The notes beneath the pieces were generated by a model. It did no database searches. It was not told the origin of the DNA and saw only the letters and a program-made list of their open reading frames with translations. DNA of 60,530 nucleotides from Deltaproteobacteria bacterium (GTDB taxonomy: Bacteria; Desulfobacterota; Binatia; HRBIN30; JACQVA1): the NCBI GenBank assembly GCA_016178705.1, contig JACOST010000029.1:1-60530 (forward strand), read 5' to 3'. Shown here one piece after another: positions 10,121 to 19,320 of the stretch. The stretch's first letter is position 1. Each line of letters starts with the position of its first letter. Both the position numbers and the translations under genes were made by a program.

Positions 10121-10483
10121 CTACGCTGGCTGATGGCAGACGGCCTCAACGTTGTTGCCGTCGAGATCGAACACGAAGGCTCCGTAGTAGTTCGGGTGGT
10201 ATTGCGGACGCAGTCCCGGCGCGCCGTTGTCGCGACCGCCGGCGGCGATGGCCGCGCGATGAAACGCATCGACCGTCGCGCGGTCGGCGGCGGCGAACGC
10301 GACGTGGAGCGAGCGCGTGGCCTCGCCCGCCGCAATCCAGAAGTCGGGCTTGCCCGGCACACCCAACCCGGCAACGCCCGGAAACTCCATGATGATCTGG
10401 TAACCAAGTGGCGCGAGCGCCGCAGCGAAGAACCGCTTGCCGCGTTCGAAGTCGGCGACGTGGAGCGTAATATGGTCAAGCAT
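10121..10483 (-). CDS. VOC-family (glyoxalase/bleomycin-resistance fold) protein
   Basis: A 120-residue protein with the vicinal-oxygen-chelate fold: opening MLDHITLHVADFERGKRFF with the first metal His, a middle FWIAAGEA strand, and the closing GAFVFDLDGNNVEAVCH with an acidic ligand region. Members are lyases, isomerases or dioxygenases that bind a divalent metal. Start ATG 10483 follows GGAGGCGAAGCC; the 12 extra upstream codons are unlikely to be used. Specific reaction unknown. The cupin gene lies upstream on the same strand with an 84-base gap, so the two could be co-transcribed. Confidence 0.82.
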   Translation of the reverse strand: MLDHITLHVADFERGKRFFAAALAPLGYQIIMEFPGVAGLGVPGKPDFWIAAGEATRSLHVAFAAADRATVDAFHRAAIAAGGRDNGAPGLRPQYHPNYYGAFVFDLDGNNVEAVCHQPA

Positions 10484-10567
10484 GGCTTCGCCTCCGCAAG
10501 GTTGAAGGAAGTGGTTCACTACTGAATGAGTTGCGGTGCTAGCGCAACCCAGTCCCGATCATTCGCT

Positions 10568-10897
10568 TCATTCGTTGCGATAGTGCAGCGCGAGCCAGAC
10601 TGTCTTCTGCGCTGGATCGGTCCACTCGACGCGATGACGGCGGTGCGCTGCCATCAGCACATGATCGCCGGGACGCAGACTCACCGGCTCCGCTTCATCT
10701 TCGAAGCGCAACGTCGCACCGCCACTGAGGAGCACGACCCATTCGCAACGTTCCTGGTCGTACCATTCGCCGGCCGGCGTCACCTGCCCCGCCGAGACGA
10801 TCCGTTCGAGTCGAAACGACGCGGTCTCCAGCAACGGTTCGATCAGCTCTTGCGTCAGTACGGGCGGAATCGCAGCGAACAGATTGGATGGCATCAT
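10568..10897 (-). CDS. Cupin-domain protein
   Basis: A 109-residue single-domain cupin. The first cupin motif is partly degenerate (GEWYDQERCEWVVLLSG where G(X)5HXH(X)3-4E is expected); the second is good (LRPGDHVLMAAHRRHRVEWT). Loss of part of the metal-binding His set suggests a sugar or small-molecule sensor/isomerase role rather than a dioxygenase, but that is inference. The start is ATGATG at 10894/10897 after GAGGCGAGG. Confidence 0.8.
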   Translation of the reverse strand: MMPSNLFAAIPPVLTQELIEPLLETASFRLERIVSAGQVTPAGEWYDQERCEWVVLLSGGATLRFEDEAEPVSLRPGDHVLMAAHRRHRVEWTDPAQKTVWLALHYRNE

Positions 10898-10933
10898 CCT
10901 CGCCTCTCTTAGCTCGGCTGAGACAGAAGCGGA

Positions 10934-13630
10934 TCAGCCACCGCACTCGCCCAGGGCATGGTTCACCGCCTGAATGATCAGCGCGATATCAACCTCGACA
11001 CCGTCCGGAACGCCTTGCGGGCACGCCGAAAGTGGTGCGCTACCGAGTGCGATGTTCACCAGCGTGATGAGTTCCTCGACAGTCACAGTGGTGCTGCCAT
11101 CGCAGTCGCCGGCGCAGAGCGGCGGCGGGGGGATGGTCGTTGACGTCGGACTGGCAGAAACGATCGGCGTCGGACTTGGCGTCGCTGACGCGGTGGACGT
11201 CGCCGTGGTGGTCGCACTGGTGGTGACAGTGCTGGTGGCGCTTGGCGTCGCGGTGCTGCTCGCTGTCGGCGTGACCGTACTTGTCGAGGAACTCGTCGCC
11301 GTCATACTACTGGTCGGAGTCAACGCGAGCGTGCCGGTGCGGGTCGGACTGCCGGTCGGCAGGCCGGTGACCGTGCGGGTCGGACTTAGGGTCGCCGACG
11401 CGGTGGGGGTCCCCGTGGCGGTCGCACTGGCGGTGACGCTGCTGGTGGCGCTTGGCGTCGCGGTGCTGCTCGCCGTCGTCGTGACCGTACTCGTGGCCGT
11501 GCGCGTCGCCGTCACACTACTGGTCGGGGTCAACGTGAGCGTGCCAGTGCGGGTCGGACTGCGGGTCGGCGCGCTGGTCAGCGTGCGGGTCGGCGTGGCG
11601 GTGATCGACGCGGTAGCCGTGAAGCTCGCGGTCCGGGTCCGTGTTGCCGTGACGGTCGCCGAGGGCGTCGCGGTGGCGGTCACCGTGCGTGTCACCGTCG
11701 CGGTGCGCGTCGCCGTGCGCGTGGAGGTAGCGGTGCGCGTGAACGTCGTGGTTGCGGTGTTCGTTGGGGTCCGGGTTCGCGTCGGCGTTGCGGTCGACGT
11801 GGCGATCGCGGGGGTTCGGCTCGGAGTCGGCGAGGGAGTCGGCGTCGGCGTAGGGGTCGTCAGGGACACGGGCGCAGAGAACTCGGAGGTCTCGGTGCCC
11901 AACGGCGCAACCACAGTACTGGTGGCGGTGACGTGAGGTCCGCTCACCGGCCCGTTGAATGTCCAGGTGCCGCCGGAGGTGACGACACCCAAGCCTTCGA
12001 AGATGCGACCTTCATCCTCTGCGTCCGAGAAGATTTCCACGACGCAGGTGCCGCACGCGGTACCGTGGAGCGGATCGATCCCCTCGATGGTGGGCGGCGC
12101 GAGGTTGTTGTTGCCGTCGTTGATGAGCGCGATGCCGGCATCGCCGTTGGAGTAGATCGAGTTACCACCGACAATCGTGTTGGCGAAGACCGGCGGTGAT
12201 GCGCCGTCGATGCGGACGCCGTTGCGGCCGTTGAAGGCGATGGTGTTACCGGCGTCGGCGTTCAGGGCACCAACGATGTTGTGGGACGACTGATCGGAGA
12301 TGTAGACGCCATCGGATAGGTTTGGCAGGGGCGTGGTCCCGTCGGCGGCGGTGCCGATGCGGTTGCCCACGATCTGCGTGTTGGTGGATTGGATGATCTG
12401 GACTCCGAAGCCGCCGCTAGTGGAGGCGCCGGAGATCAGATTGCCGAACGGGTAAGTCCCGCCGATTGTGGCACCATTCGCCTGGTAGACCATGACGCCG
12501 GGGCCGCTGTTGGGCACCGCGGCCGTGCCGGCGGAGTTGGTGCCGATGTAGTTGCCCTGGACACCTGTGTAGAGGCCGTGGACCTGGATGCCGACGCCGA
12601 CGTTGCCAGACACGACGTTTCCGCTTCCTACCGCGCCGCCGATCTCGACGCCCACCGCGTAGCTCACGATGCCTGCCGAACAGTCCATGCTTACGCCATT
12701 GCCGATGGCCTGGTTGCCCGTGACATCGGTGCCGATAAAGTTGCCCTGAATGATCGAGCCGGTCGCCGCTTGGTCGATGACGACACCTTCGTTGATCTTG
12801 TTGCCGGAGATCAGGTTGCAGTCTCCGGTGCACGCGCCGAATGTGATACCGCTCGTCCCGCCGATCCTATCGCTACCACCCTTGTCGATGATCCCCTTGG
12901 CGGCGTTCGGGGTGATCGCGGCGGTGCCGGTGACATCGGTACCGATGAAATTGCCGCGCACCCGGGCGCGGATGGCGAGGAGATCCAAGAGCACGTTTGC
13001 CTTGAAGTTCGTCGCGCCGGAGATGACGTTGCAGTCGCCCGTGCAGGGGCCGCCCGAGGTGGCACCGCCGATGTGTACGTCGTTGCCGCCGAAGACTTGC
13101 ACGCCGAAGCCCTGGTTCGGCACGGCCGTCATGCCGGTGGCATCCGTACCGATGAAGCTGCCGAAGACCGAAACATCGTCGGCGTTGATGAAGATGCCGT
13201 CATCGGCGTGGTTGTTGACGACGAGGTTGCGAACGATCGTGCCAGAGCCACCGTTGACGGTGAGGCCGTGGTGTCCGCTGACCGGTGGTCCGCCGGGTCC
13301 ATGCAGCTCAACGCGCCCGGCGCCGCCATTGATCGTGACCGCTTCTGTGATGGCTGGAAGCGGCATGGCGCCGATGTTGATGGTGGGGGTACCGGCGCCG
13401 ATATTGAACATGATCGTATCGTTGACGCCTGCCCCAGCCGAGCAACCGTGGTAGCCGGCGTTGGTGTTCGCGGCGATGATCGCCTCACGCAGTGTGCAGG
13501 TAGCGTTGTTGACGTCTTCGTCGGCTGCGGTGTTGACGATGATGGTGGCCCCGCCGCGAGCAGGATGAGGCCAGACGATGGCGACCATGCCTGCGATGGC
13601 CATCCCGAGAATCTGAGAGCGCGCCTGCAT
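10934..13630 (-). CDS. Secreted parallel beta-helix protein with CSLREA-like start, Thr/Pro linker and dockerin-like tail
   Basis: An 898-residue exported protein. Order: signal peptide (MQARSQILGMAIAGMVAIVW); CSLREA-like motif TCTLREAIIAANTN near residue 45; a right-handed beta-helix (about 60-560) with repeated GNFIGTDVTGTAAI and NVISGN ladders; a Thr/Pro/Ser/Ala-rich linker of about 240 residues (TPTRTRTPT, SATPSATSS); and a C-terminal pair of F-hand-like repeats, CAGDCDGSTTVTVEELITLV then VDIALIIQAVNHALGEC, like a dockerin or type-I EF repeat. The design is that of a long extracellular adhesin or polysaccharide-binding rod with a calcium-dependent anchor. Start ATG 13630 is chosen because it gives the signal peptide. 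Family likeness is firm; ligand unknown. Confidence 0.85.
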   Translation of the reverse strand: MQARSQILGMAIAGMVAIVWPHPARGGATIIVNTAADEDVNNATCTLREAIIAANTNAGYHGCSAGAGVNDTIMFNIGAGTPTINIGAMPLPAITEAVTINGGAGRVELHGPGGPPVSGHHGLTVNGGSGTIVRNLVVNNHADDGIFINADDVSVFGSFIGTDATGMTAVPNQGFGVQVFGGNDVHIGGATSGGPCTGDCNVISGATNFKANVLLDLLAIRARVRGNFIGTDVTGTAAITPNAAKGIIDKGGSDRIGGTSGITFGACTGDCNLISGNKINEGVVIDQAATGSIIQGNFIGTDVTGNQAIGNGVSMDCSAGIVSYAVGVEIGGAVGSGNVVSGNVGVGIQVHGLYTGVQGNYIGTNSAGTAAVPNSGPGVMVYQANGATIGGTYPFGNLISGASTSGGFGVQIIQSTNTQIVGNRIGTAADGTTPLPNLSDGVYISDQSSHNIVGALNADAGNTIAFNGRNGVRIDGASPPVFANTIVGGNSIYSNGDAGIALINDGNNNLAPPTIEGIDPLHGTACGTCVVEIFSDAEDEGRIFEGLGVVTSGGTWTFNGPVSGPHVTATSTVVAPLGTETSEFSAPVSLTTPTPTPTPSPTPSRTPAIATSTATPTRTRTPTNTATTTFTRTATSTRTATRTATVTRTVTATATPSATVTATRTRTASFTATASITATPTRTLTSAPTRSPTRTGTLTLTPTSSVTATRTATSTVTTTASSTATPSATSSVTASATATGTPTASATLSPTRTVTGLPTGSPTRTGTLALTPTSSMTATSSSTSTVTPTASSTATPSATSTVTTSATTTATSTASATPSPTPIVSASPTSTTIPPPPLCAGDCDGSTTVTVEELITLVNIALGSAPLSACPQGVPDGVEVDIALIIQAVNHALGECGG
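11130..11865. repeat. Low-complexity DNA encoding the Thr/Pro linker
   Basis: About 735 bases of degenerate short repeats (GTCGGCGTC, GTGGCGGTC types on the plus strand) with strong purine/pyrimidine skew. Within it, two blocks, about 11135-11380 and 11381-11590, resemble each other, suggesting internal duplication of the linker. Confidence 0.7.
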
Positions 13631-13923
13631 GGGCGTATGTCCTCTCGCGCCGGTACGCGAAGGTGTCGGGAGCCGCATGGCTCCCGTTGGAAGACTGCCC
13701 GTTGGAAGGTGGGGGCCGTCGTGCCCCGCGTGCAGCCTGAGCGTGAGGGAGTGCCGCGTATAGCACCTTTACCGTTGACCAAGGTAACACCACGCGTGCT
13801 CGCGGGGCCGTGGTCCACGCAGCAGCAAAAGCGGCCCCGATCCGGATCCAACAATCTGTCATCCCGCAGCGCGCAAGAACCAGAGGATTGAGCTTGCTCG
13901 CAGATTTCGGCTACACGGTGCCG

Positions 13924-14805
13924 ATGCTTGAACGTGACCTCGCACTAACCCTCGCCGGTGGCGGCAACCGCGCGTTCTATCAGGCCGGGTTGCTGAACCG
14001 CTGGGCGGAGCGGCTGCTGCCGCGCGTGCGCGTGATCGCCAGTTGCAGCGCGGGGGCGTGTGTCGCCACAGTGTTTCTTGCGGGCCGTTCCGCCGCCACT
14101 AACGAATTCTGGAAGCAACGCCGCGCCGGCGTTACTCGCAACCTAGATTGGCGCAAACTCCTCGTCGGCCAGCGACCCGCACCGCACGGCGAGGTCTATC
14201 GCGACACGATGATGTTCGCGATGCGCGACGGCGGCTTGGAGCGCTTGCGCCAGCAACCGTTCCCGATTCTGGTGCTGACCACCGGCTGGCCGCACTGGCT
14301 ACCGACCACGCCCGCGATGTTGCTCGGAATGGCCGCCTACAATTTGGAGAAGCGGCTCTACCCGGCGCGAGTTCATCCACAGTTCGGGAGGCGCCTTGGG
14401 TTCATTCCGATCGTGTTCGACGCGCGCGACTGCGAAACGCCGGAACAACTCGCCGACCTCATTCTCGCATCGTCGGCCAGTCCGCCGTTTACACCGGTGG
14501 GACGGTTCGGCGGACAGCGTCTGCTCGACGGTGGACTCGTCGACAATGCACCGGCATTTCTCGCCGACCAAATAGCAGGCGTCCGGCGACACCTGATCAT
14601 GCTAACGCGCCCGTATCCCGACGGCGTTCTCGGTCGCCATGGCGACCACCTCTACGTCGGCCCCACGCACGCGACCCCGATCTCGCGCTGGGACTACACG
14701 CGCCCCGATCTGCTCGATGCGACCATCGCCATGGGCGAACGCGAGAGCGAGACCCACAGCGCGCGACTCGACGCGTTGCTCGCGGACGGCGACGGCAACG
14801 GATGA
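13924..14805 (+). CDS. Patatin-like phospholipase
   Basis: A 293-residue patatin-fold acyl hydrolase. The oxyanion loop is GGGNRAFYQAG (residues 12-22), the nucleophile S42 lies in ASCSAGA and the catalytic Asp in LLDGGLVDNAP (near D202), giving the Ser-Asp dyad. The usual GxSxG elbow reads SCSAG here, so its first glycine is replaced by serine. No signal peptide. ATG 13924 starts the domain directly; a TTG at 13891 is possible. It diverges from the beta-helix gene; the roughly 290-base gap between them shows no clear promoter. Confidence 0.82.
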   Translation: MLERDLALTLAGGGNRAFYQAGLLNRWAERLLPRVRVIASCSAGACVATVFLAGRSAATNEFWKQRRAGVTRNLDWRKLLVGQRPAPHGEVYRDTMMFAMRDGGLERLRQQPFPILVLTTGWPHWLPTTPAMLLGMAAYNLEKRLYPARVHPQFGRRLGFIPIVFDARDCETPEQLADLILASSASPPFTPVGRFGGQRLLDGGLVDNAPAFLADQIAGVRRHLIMLTRPYPDGVLGRHGDHLYVGPTHATPISRWDYTRPDLLDATIAMGERESETHSARLDALLADGDGNG

Positions 14806-14920
14806 CGGGGGCCTCATCGGGTTGCCACACTCGGCCATCGAATCGGTTTGATTTGAATCCGCGCTCGGAAGCATACTGCCGCCCGGCTGGAAGGTTCGCG
14901 TTGTTGGAGGATTGGAGCCG

Positions 14921-16876
14921 ATGACTCTCTATGATGCGCAGCGGGAGTTGCGCCGAAGTGTTGCAGAGTTAGGGGCGGTAGCGCGCGAACCTGAAGGGCG
15001 CACCCAACAAGCAGTCGTGCCGCTCGCGCTGGCCGCGCTGGGGGTCGTCTACGGCGACATCGGCACCTCCCCGCTGTACGCGTTGCGAGAATGTTTCGTC
15101 GGCGATCACGGCCTGCCCATCACGGCGCCCAATGTTCTCGGCGTGCTGTCGCTGGTGTTCTGGTCGCTCACCATGGTGGTGTCGATAAAGTATTTGATCT
15201 TTCTCATGCGCGCCGACAACGATGGCGAAGGCGGCATCCTCGCCCTGCTCGCGCTGCTGGGACCAAAGGCATCCGGCCGCGCCTCGCGGCGCAACGGTCT
15301 GCTCCTGGTGGGCTTGTTTGGGGCGGCCCTGCTCTACGGTGACGGCGTGATCACGCCCGCCATCTCCGTCCTTTCGGCGGTCGAAGGCTTGCGGGTCGCC
15401 ACCGATGCGTTCGAGTCATTCATTCTACCGATTTCCGTCATTCTCTTGGTCGGCCTCTTCCTCGTGCAGCGTCGCGGGACGGCGGGGATCGGCGCCGTGT
15501 TCGGTCCGCTCATGCTGCTGTGGTTCGGCACCATCGGTGGGCTGGGGCTGCACGCGATCCTCACCCAACATCCGCAACACGCATCGGTGCTGTCGGCGGT
15601 CAACCCGCTCCATGCGTTGCGATTCTTCGCCGCCAACGGGATCACCGGACTCCTCACCCTCGGCGCCGTCGTCTTGTGCGTGACCGGCAGCGAAGCGTTG
15701 TATGCCGACATGGGGCATTTCGGCCCGCGGCCGATTCGCCTCGCCTGGTACGTCGTGGCGTTCCCCTCGTTGCTCTTGAACTACTTCGGGCAGGGGGCGC
15801 TGCTCTTGGCCGAAGGGGCGAAGGTCAGCAATCCATTTTATCAATTGGTGCCATCCTGGGGTCTGTACCCGCTCGTGCTGCTCTCCACGATCGCCACCAT
15901 CATCGCCTCGCAAGCGCTGATCTCCGGCGCGTACTCACTCACCCAGCAAGCCGTGCAGCTCGGCTACGCGCCGCGCTTCAACATCGTCCACACCTCCGGA
16001 ACGGCCGTCGGCCAGATCTACATGCCCGAGATCAATTGGGCGCTGATGGTAACGTGCGTCATCCTCGTGCTCGGTTTCAAAACCTCCGGCAACCTGGCGG
16101 GAGCCTACGGGATCGCCGTCACCGGAACGATGACCGTCACCACCATTCTGTTCTACGTGCTGACGCGCGAACGCTGGCACTGGTCGGCGCCGCGGGCCGG
16201 CGCGCTGGTTGCCGCCTTTCTGCTCTTCGACCTGTCGTTCTTGTCCGCCAACTTGCCCAAAGTCCTGGAGGGCGGCTGGTTCCCGCTGGTTGTCGGGCTG
16301 GCGGTCTTCATCGTCTTGACGACCTGGAAGCGCGGGCGCGGAGAGTTAGCCCGCCTGCTGGCCGAGGGTAGCCTGCCGATCGATCTATTTCTGCAGGACG
16401 TGGCGGAGCAGCAGCCGCATCGCGTCGAGGGGACCGCGATCGTCATGACGTCGACCGCTGAAGGCGTCCCGCCAGTGCTCCTGCATCACCTCAAGCACAA
16501 TCGGACGCTGCACAAGCGGGTGGTGCTGTTGTCGATCACGTCGGAGAAACGCCCCGAAGTCCCCGACAGAGAACGTCTCGAAATCGCCGACCTCGGCCAG
16601 GGGTTTTATCGAGTGGTGGCGCACTTCGGCTTCATCGAAACACCGCGCATCGCGCACATCCTCGCGTTGTGCAAGGCGCAAGGGCTGCCCTTCGAGATCA
16701 TGTTGACGACCTTCGTCCTGGGACGCGAGACGCTCCTGCCATCGGGTCGTTCTCCCATGGCGCGGTGGCGCAAGCGGTTGTACGGATTTCTGGCGCGCAA
16801 CGCGCCGTCGGCAACCGAGTACTTCGAGATCCCGCCCAACCGCGTCATCGAACTGGGCGTTCAGATCGAACTCTAG
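14921..16876 (+). CDS. kup: Kup-family low-affinity potassium transporter
   Basis: A 651-residue KUP/HAK/KT transporter, taking up K+ with H+ across the inner membrane. The family signature LGVVYGDIGTSPLYAL appears near residue 45, followed by about 12 hydrophobic helices (to about residue 450) with GDGVITPAISVLSA and FGQGALLL, and a C-terminal cytoplasmic domain of about 180 residues (GFIETPRIAHIL). Start ATG 14921 follows GGAGG with 10-base spacing. The CaiB gene begins 8 bases after its stop, so the two share a transcript although their roles are unrelated. Confidence 0.95.
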   Translation: MTLYDAQRELRRSVAELGAVAREPEGRTQQAVVPLALAALGVVYGDIGTSPLYALRECFVGDHGLPITAPNVLGVLSLVFWSLTMVVSIKYLIFLMRADNDGEGGILALLALLGPKASGRASRRNGLLLVGLFGAALLYGDGVITPAISVLSAVEGLRVATDAFESFILPISVILLVGLFLVQRRGTAGIGAVFGPLMLLWFGTIGGLGLHAILTQHPQHASVLSAVNPLHALRFFAANGITGLLTLGAVVLCVTGSEALYADMGHFGPRPIRLAWYVVAFPSLLLNYFGQGALLLAEGAKVSNPFYQLVPSWGLYPLVLLSTIATIIASQALISGAYSLTQQAVQLGYAPRFNIVHTSGTAVGQIYMPEINWALMVTCVILVLGFKTSGNLAGAYGIAVTGTMTVTTILFYVLTRERWHWSAPRAGALVAAFLLFDLSFLSANLPKVLEGGWFPLVVGLAVFIVLTTWKRGRGELARLLAEGSLPIDLFLQDVAEQQPHRVEGTAIVMTSTAEGVPPVLLHHLKHNRTLHKRVVLLSITSEKRPEVPDRERLEIADLGQGFYRVVAHFGFIETPRIAHILALCKAQGLPFEIMLTTFVLGRETLLPSGRSPMARWRKRLYGFLARNAPSATEYFEIPPNRVIELGVQIEL

Positions 16877-16884
16877 TCAATCGC

Positions 16885-19305
16885 ATGCCTGACAGCGCTC
16901 TTCGCGGCGTGCGCGTCCTCGATCTCGCCGACGAGAGCGGGGCGTACTGCGGCAAGCTGCTCGCCGACATGGGCGCCGATGTGATCAAGATCGAATTGCC
17001 GCGCGGTGATGCGGCGCGAACGATCGGACCGTTCTTCGCGGGCGGGGAGTTGGATCCGAACCGCTCATTGTTCTTCTGGCACTACAACACCAACAAGCGC
17101 AGCGTCGTGCTCGATCTCGCGCAGCCCAACGGGCGCGAGCAGTTGCGGCAACTCGCAGCCACCGCCGATCTCATGATCGAGACCTTCGCGCCCGGTCACC
17201 TCGACGCGCTCGGCCTCGGCTATGCCGATCTCGCGCAGCGCAACCCCGGTCTGATCGCAATCTCGCTCACGCCTTTCGGACAAGACGGCCCGTACCGCGA
17301 CTGGAAGTCCTCCGATACCGTTGCGCAAGCGCTCGGCGGCATGCTGTTCGTCAACGGGCATCGCGACGAACCGCCACTGCGCTCACTTGGGTTGCAGGCC
17401 TACCACAGCGCGTCGACCTACGCGGCGATCGGCGCGCTGCTCGCGCTGTTGGCGCGCGCGCGCAGCGGACGTGGCCAGCACGTCGATATCAGCATTCAAG
17501 AGTGTGTCGCGGCCACCGTCGAGCACATCAGCGGTTACTATCATCAGACCGGTCAGATCGAAGTGCGGCGCGGCACGTTGCACTGGAGCCGCTGCTTCCG
17601 CGTCGGCAAGTGTCGCGACGGCTACGCGATGCATTGCAGCCTCGGCGATTGGACTTCGCTGATCGAGTGGGTGAAGGGCGACGGCAAAGCGCAGGAACTC
17701 GGCGACTCAGATTGGGAAGACTACAAGTACCGCCGCGAGCACAGCGTGCGGCTGTTCGATGTGCTCGACGAATGGGCGAAGGACTATTCTGTCGCCGACC
17801 TCGTCGAGGGCGCGCAGCTGCGACGCATTCCGTACGCCGCCGTGCTACCGCCGGAGACCCTGCCGGAGAATCCCCAACTCGTCGAGCGCGGCTTCTTCGT
17901 TCCGGTTCCACATCCCGAGCTGAATCGCAGCATCACGTATCCCGGCGCGCCGTTTCAGTTCAGCGATAGTCCGTGGAGCATCCGCCGGCGTCCGCCGCTG
18001 CTCGGTGAACACACGGATGAGCTGATAGCTGATGGCGAATCGCATGTTGTCGGCGGCGGAGAAGCGATGATCGGCCATCTGCCATCAGCGATCAGCGATG
18101 CGCGCGTTCTTGCTGGCATCCGCGTCGTCGACTTCACCTGGGTGGTCGCTGGACCGGTGGCGACACGCATTCTCGCCGATCACGGCGCCGAGGTGATCAA
18201 GATCGAACGGCTCGACTCGCTCGATTTCGGCTCGCGGCGCGGCGGGCTGACCGGCAATCTCAACCGCGGCAAGCAGAGCGTCGTGCTCAACATGAGCGAT
18301 CCGCGCGGCGTCGCCATCGCCAAGCAACTGGTTACCATCTCCGATGTCGTCATCGACAACTTCAGCGCGCGGGTGATGCGCAACTGGGGACTCGACTACC
18401 AGTCGCTGTGCACGCTCACGCCCAAGTTGATCGCCGTCAGCATGTCCGGCTTCGGCCACAGCGGGCCGCACAAGGACTACGTCAGCTACGGCCCCACGTT
18501 GCAGGCGCTCTCCGGCTACACGTTGCTGATGCGCCATCCCGACGGCGCGCCGGCGGGCTGGGGCTTTTCGTATTCCGACATGGCTGGCGGCTACAACGCG
18601 GCGCTCGCCGTCTTGCTCGCGCTGTGGCACAGGCGGCAGAGCGGCCGTGGTCAGCTCATCGATCTGTCACAATTCGAAAGCGTCACTGCGCTGCTCGGGC
18701 CGCTGCTGCTCGACGTGCTTGCCAACGGCACCACCATCGCGCCGTTCGGCAATCGCTCGCAAGAACGACCGGGCGCACCGCACGGCGTCTATCGCTGTCG
18801 TGACGAGGACGCGCCGAGCGAAGAATCGATTGATCGGTGGTGCGCCATCACGGTCTTCAGTGACGGCGAGTGGAGACAGTTCTGCCACGCGATCGGGGCA
18901 CTCGCTTGGACGCGTGAGCCCCAGTTCGCCACGCTCGCAGACCGCCTCGCGCAGCAAGACGAACTCGACCAACGAGTCAGCGCGTGGACGCGCGACCGAA
19001 CGGCGGAAGACGTGATGCAGACGCTGCAACGCGCCGGTGTGGCTGCGGGAGTCGTCGCCAACGCGCGCGACCTATGCGAACGCGATCCGCAACTGCAGGC
19101 GCGCGGCTATTGGGCGCGCGTACGAACCCCCGAGGGCGAGTCGATGGAGTTCGACGGCGTGCCGGTGCGTCTGAGTGCCACACCCGGTCGGGTCGCCGGC
19201 CCCGGCCCTCTGCTTGGCGAACACACCGACTCAGTGCTAAAGCGCGTGCTGGATCTTTCGCCCGCCGCGATCGCGACGCTGCGGGCCGATCGTGTGATCG
19301 CGTAA
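16885..19305 (+). CDS. Fused double CaiB/BaiF (family III) CoA-transferase
   Basis: An 806-residue protein of two CaiB/BaiF domains in tandem (about 1-385 and 405-806). Both start alike (GVRVLDLADESGAYCGKLLA; GIRVVDFTWVVAGPVATRIL), both have DVIKIE/EVIKIE and both end near LLGEHTD. Family III transferases move CoA between acids through an aspartyl-CoA-type intermediate. In the first domain the expected Asp is present (SSDTVAQALGG, D144). At the equivalent place the second domain has SYGPTLQALSG with no Asp. Either one domain is structural or the second uses another residue. The short gap after kup and the 15-base gap before the stress-protein gene suggest one operon. Confidence 0.9.
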   Translation: MPDSALRGVRVLDLADESGAYCGKLLADMGADVIKIELPRGDAARTIGPFFAGGELDPNRSLFFWHYNTNKRSVVLDLAQPNGREQLRQLAATADLMIETFAPGHLDALGLGYADLAQRNPGLIAISLTPFGQDGPYRDWKSSDTVAQALGGMLFVNGHRDEPPLRSLGLQAYHSASTYAAIGALLALLARARSGRGQHVDISIQECVAATVEHISGYYHQTGQIEVRRGTLHWSRCFRVGKCRDGYAMHCSLGDWTSLIEWVKGDGKAQELGDSDWEDYKYRREHSVRLFDVLDEWAKDYSVADLVEGAQLRRIPYAAVLPPETLPENPQLVERGFFVPVPHPELNRSITYPGAPFQFSDSPWSIRRRPPLLGEHTDELIADGESHVVGGGEAMIGHLPSAISDARVLAGIRVVDFTWVVAGPVATRILADHGAEVIKIERLDSLDFGSRRGGLTGNLNRGKQSVVLNMSDPRGVAIAKQLVTISDVVIDNFSARVMRNWGLDYQSLCTLTPKLIAVSMSGFGHSGPHKDYVSYGPTLQALSGYTLLMRHPDGAPAGWGFSYSDMAGGYNAALAVLLALWHRRQSGRGQLIDLSQFESVTALLGPLLLDVLANGTTIAPFGNRSQERPGAPHGVYRCRDEDAPSEESIDRWCAITVFSDGEWRQFCHAIGALAWTREPQFATLADRLAQQDELDQRVSAWTRDRTAEDVMQTLQRAGVAAGVVANARDLCERDPQLQARGYWARVRTPEGESMEFDGVPVRLSATPGRVAGPGPLLGEHTDSVLKRVLDLSPAAIATLRADRVIA

Positions 19306-19320
19306 CGAGAGGAGCGGCTC

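Noticed and set aside
10974-11936. 320-codon plus-strand frame of Val/Gly/Ala repeats
   Set aside because: It is the antisense of the Thr/Pro linker; low-complexity translation only.
12389-13891. 500-codon plus-strand frame opposite the beta-helix gene
   Set aside because: It is the mirror of the Gly/Asn repeats in the beta-helix gene, giving Asp/Val-rich translation with no signal peptide or known fold.
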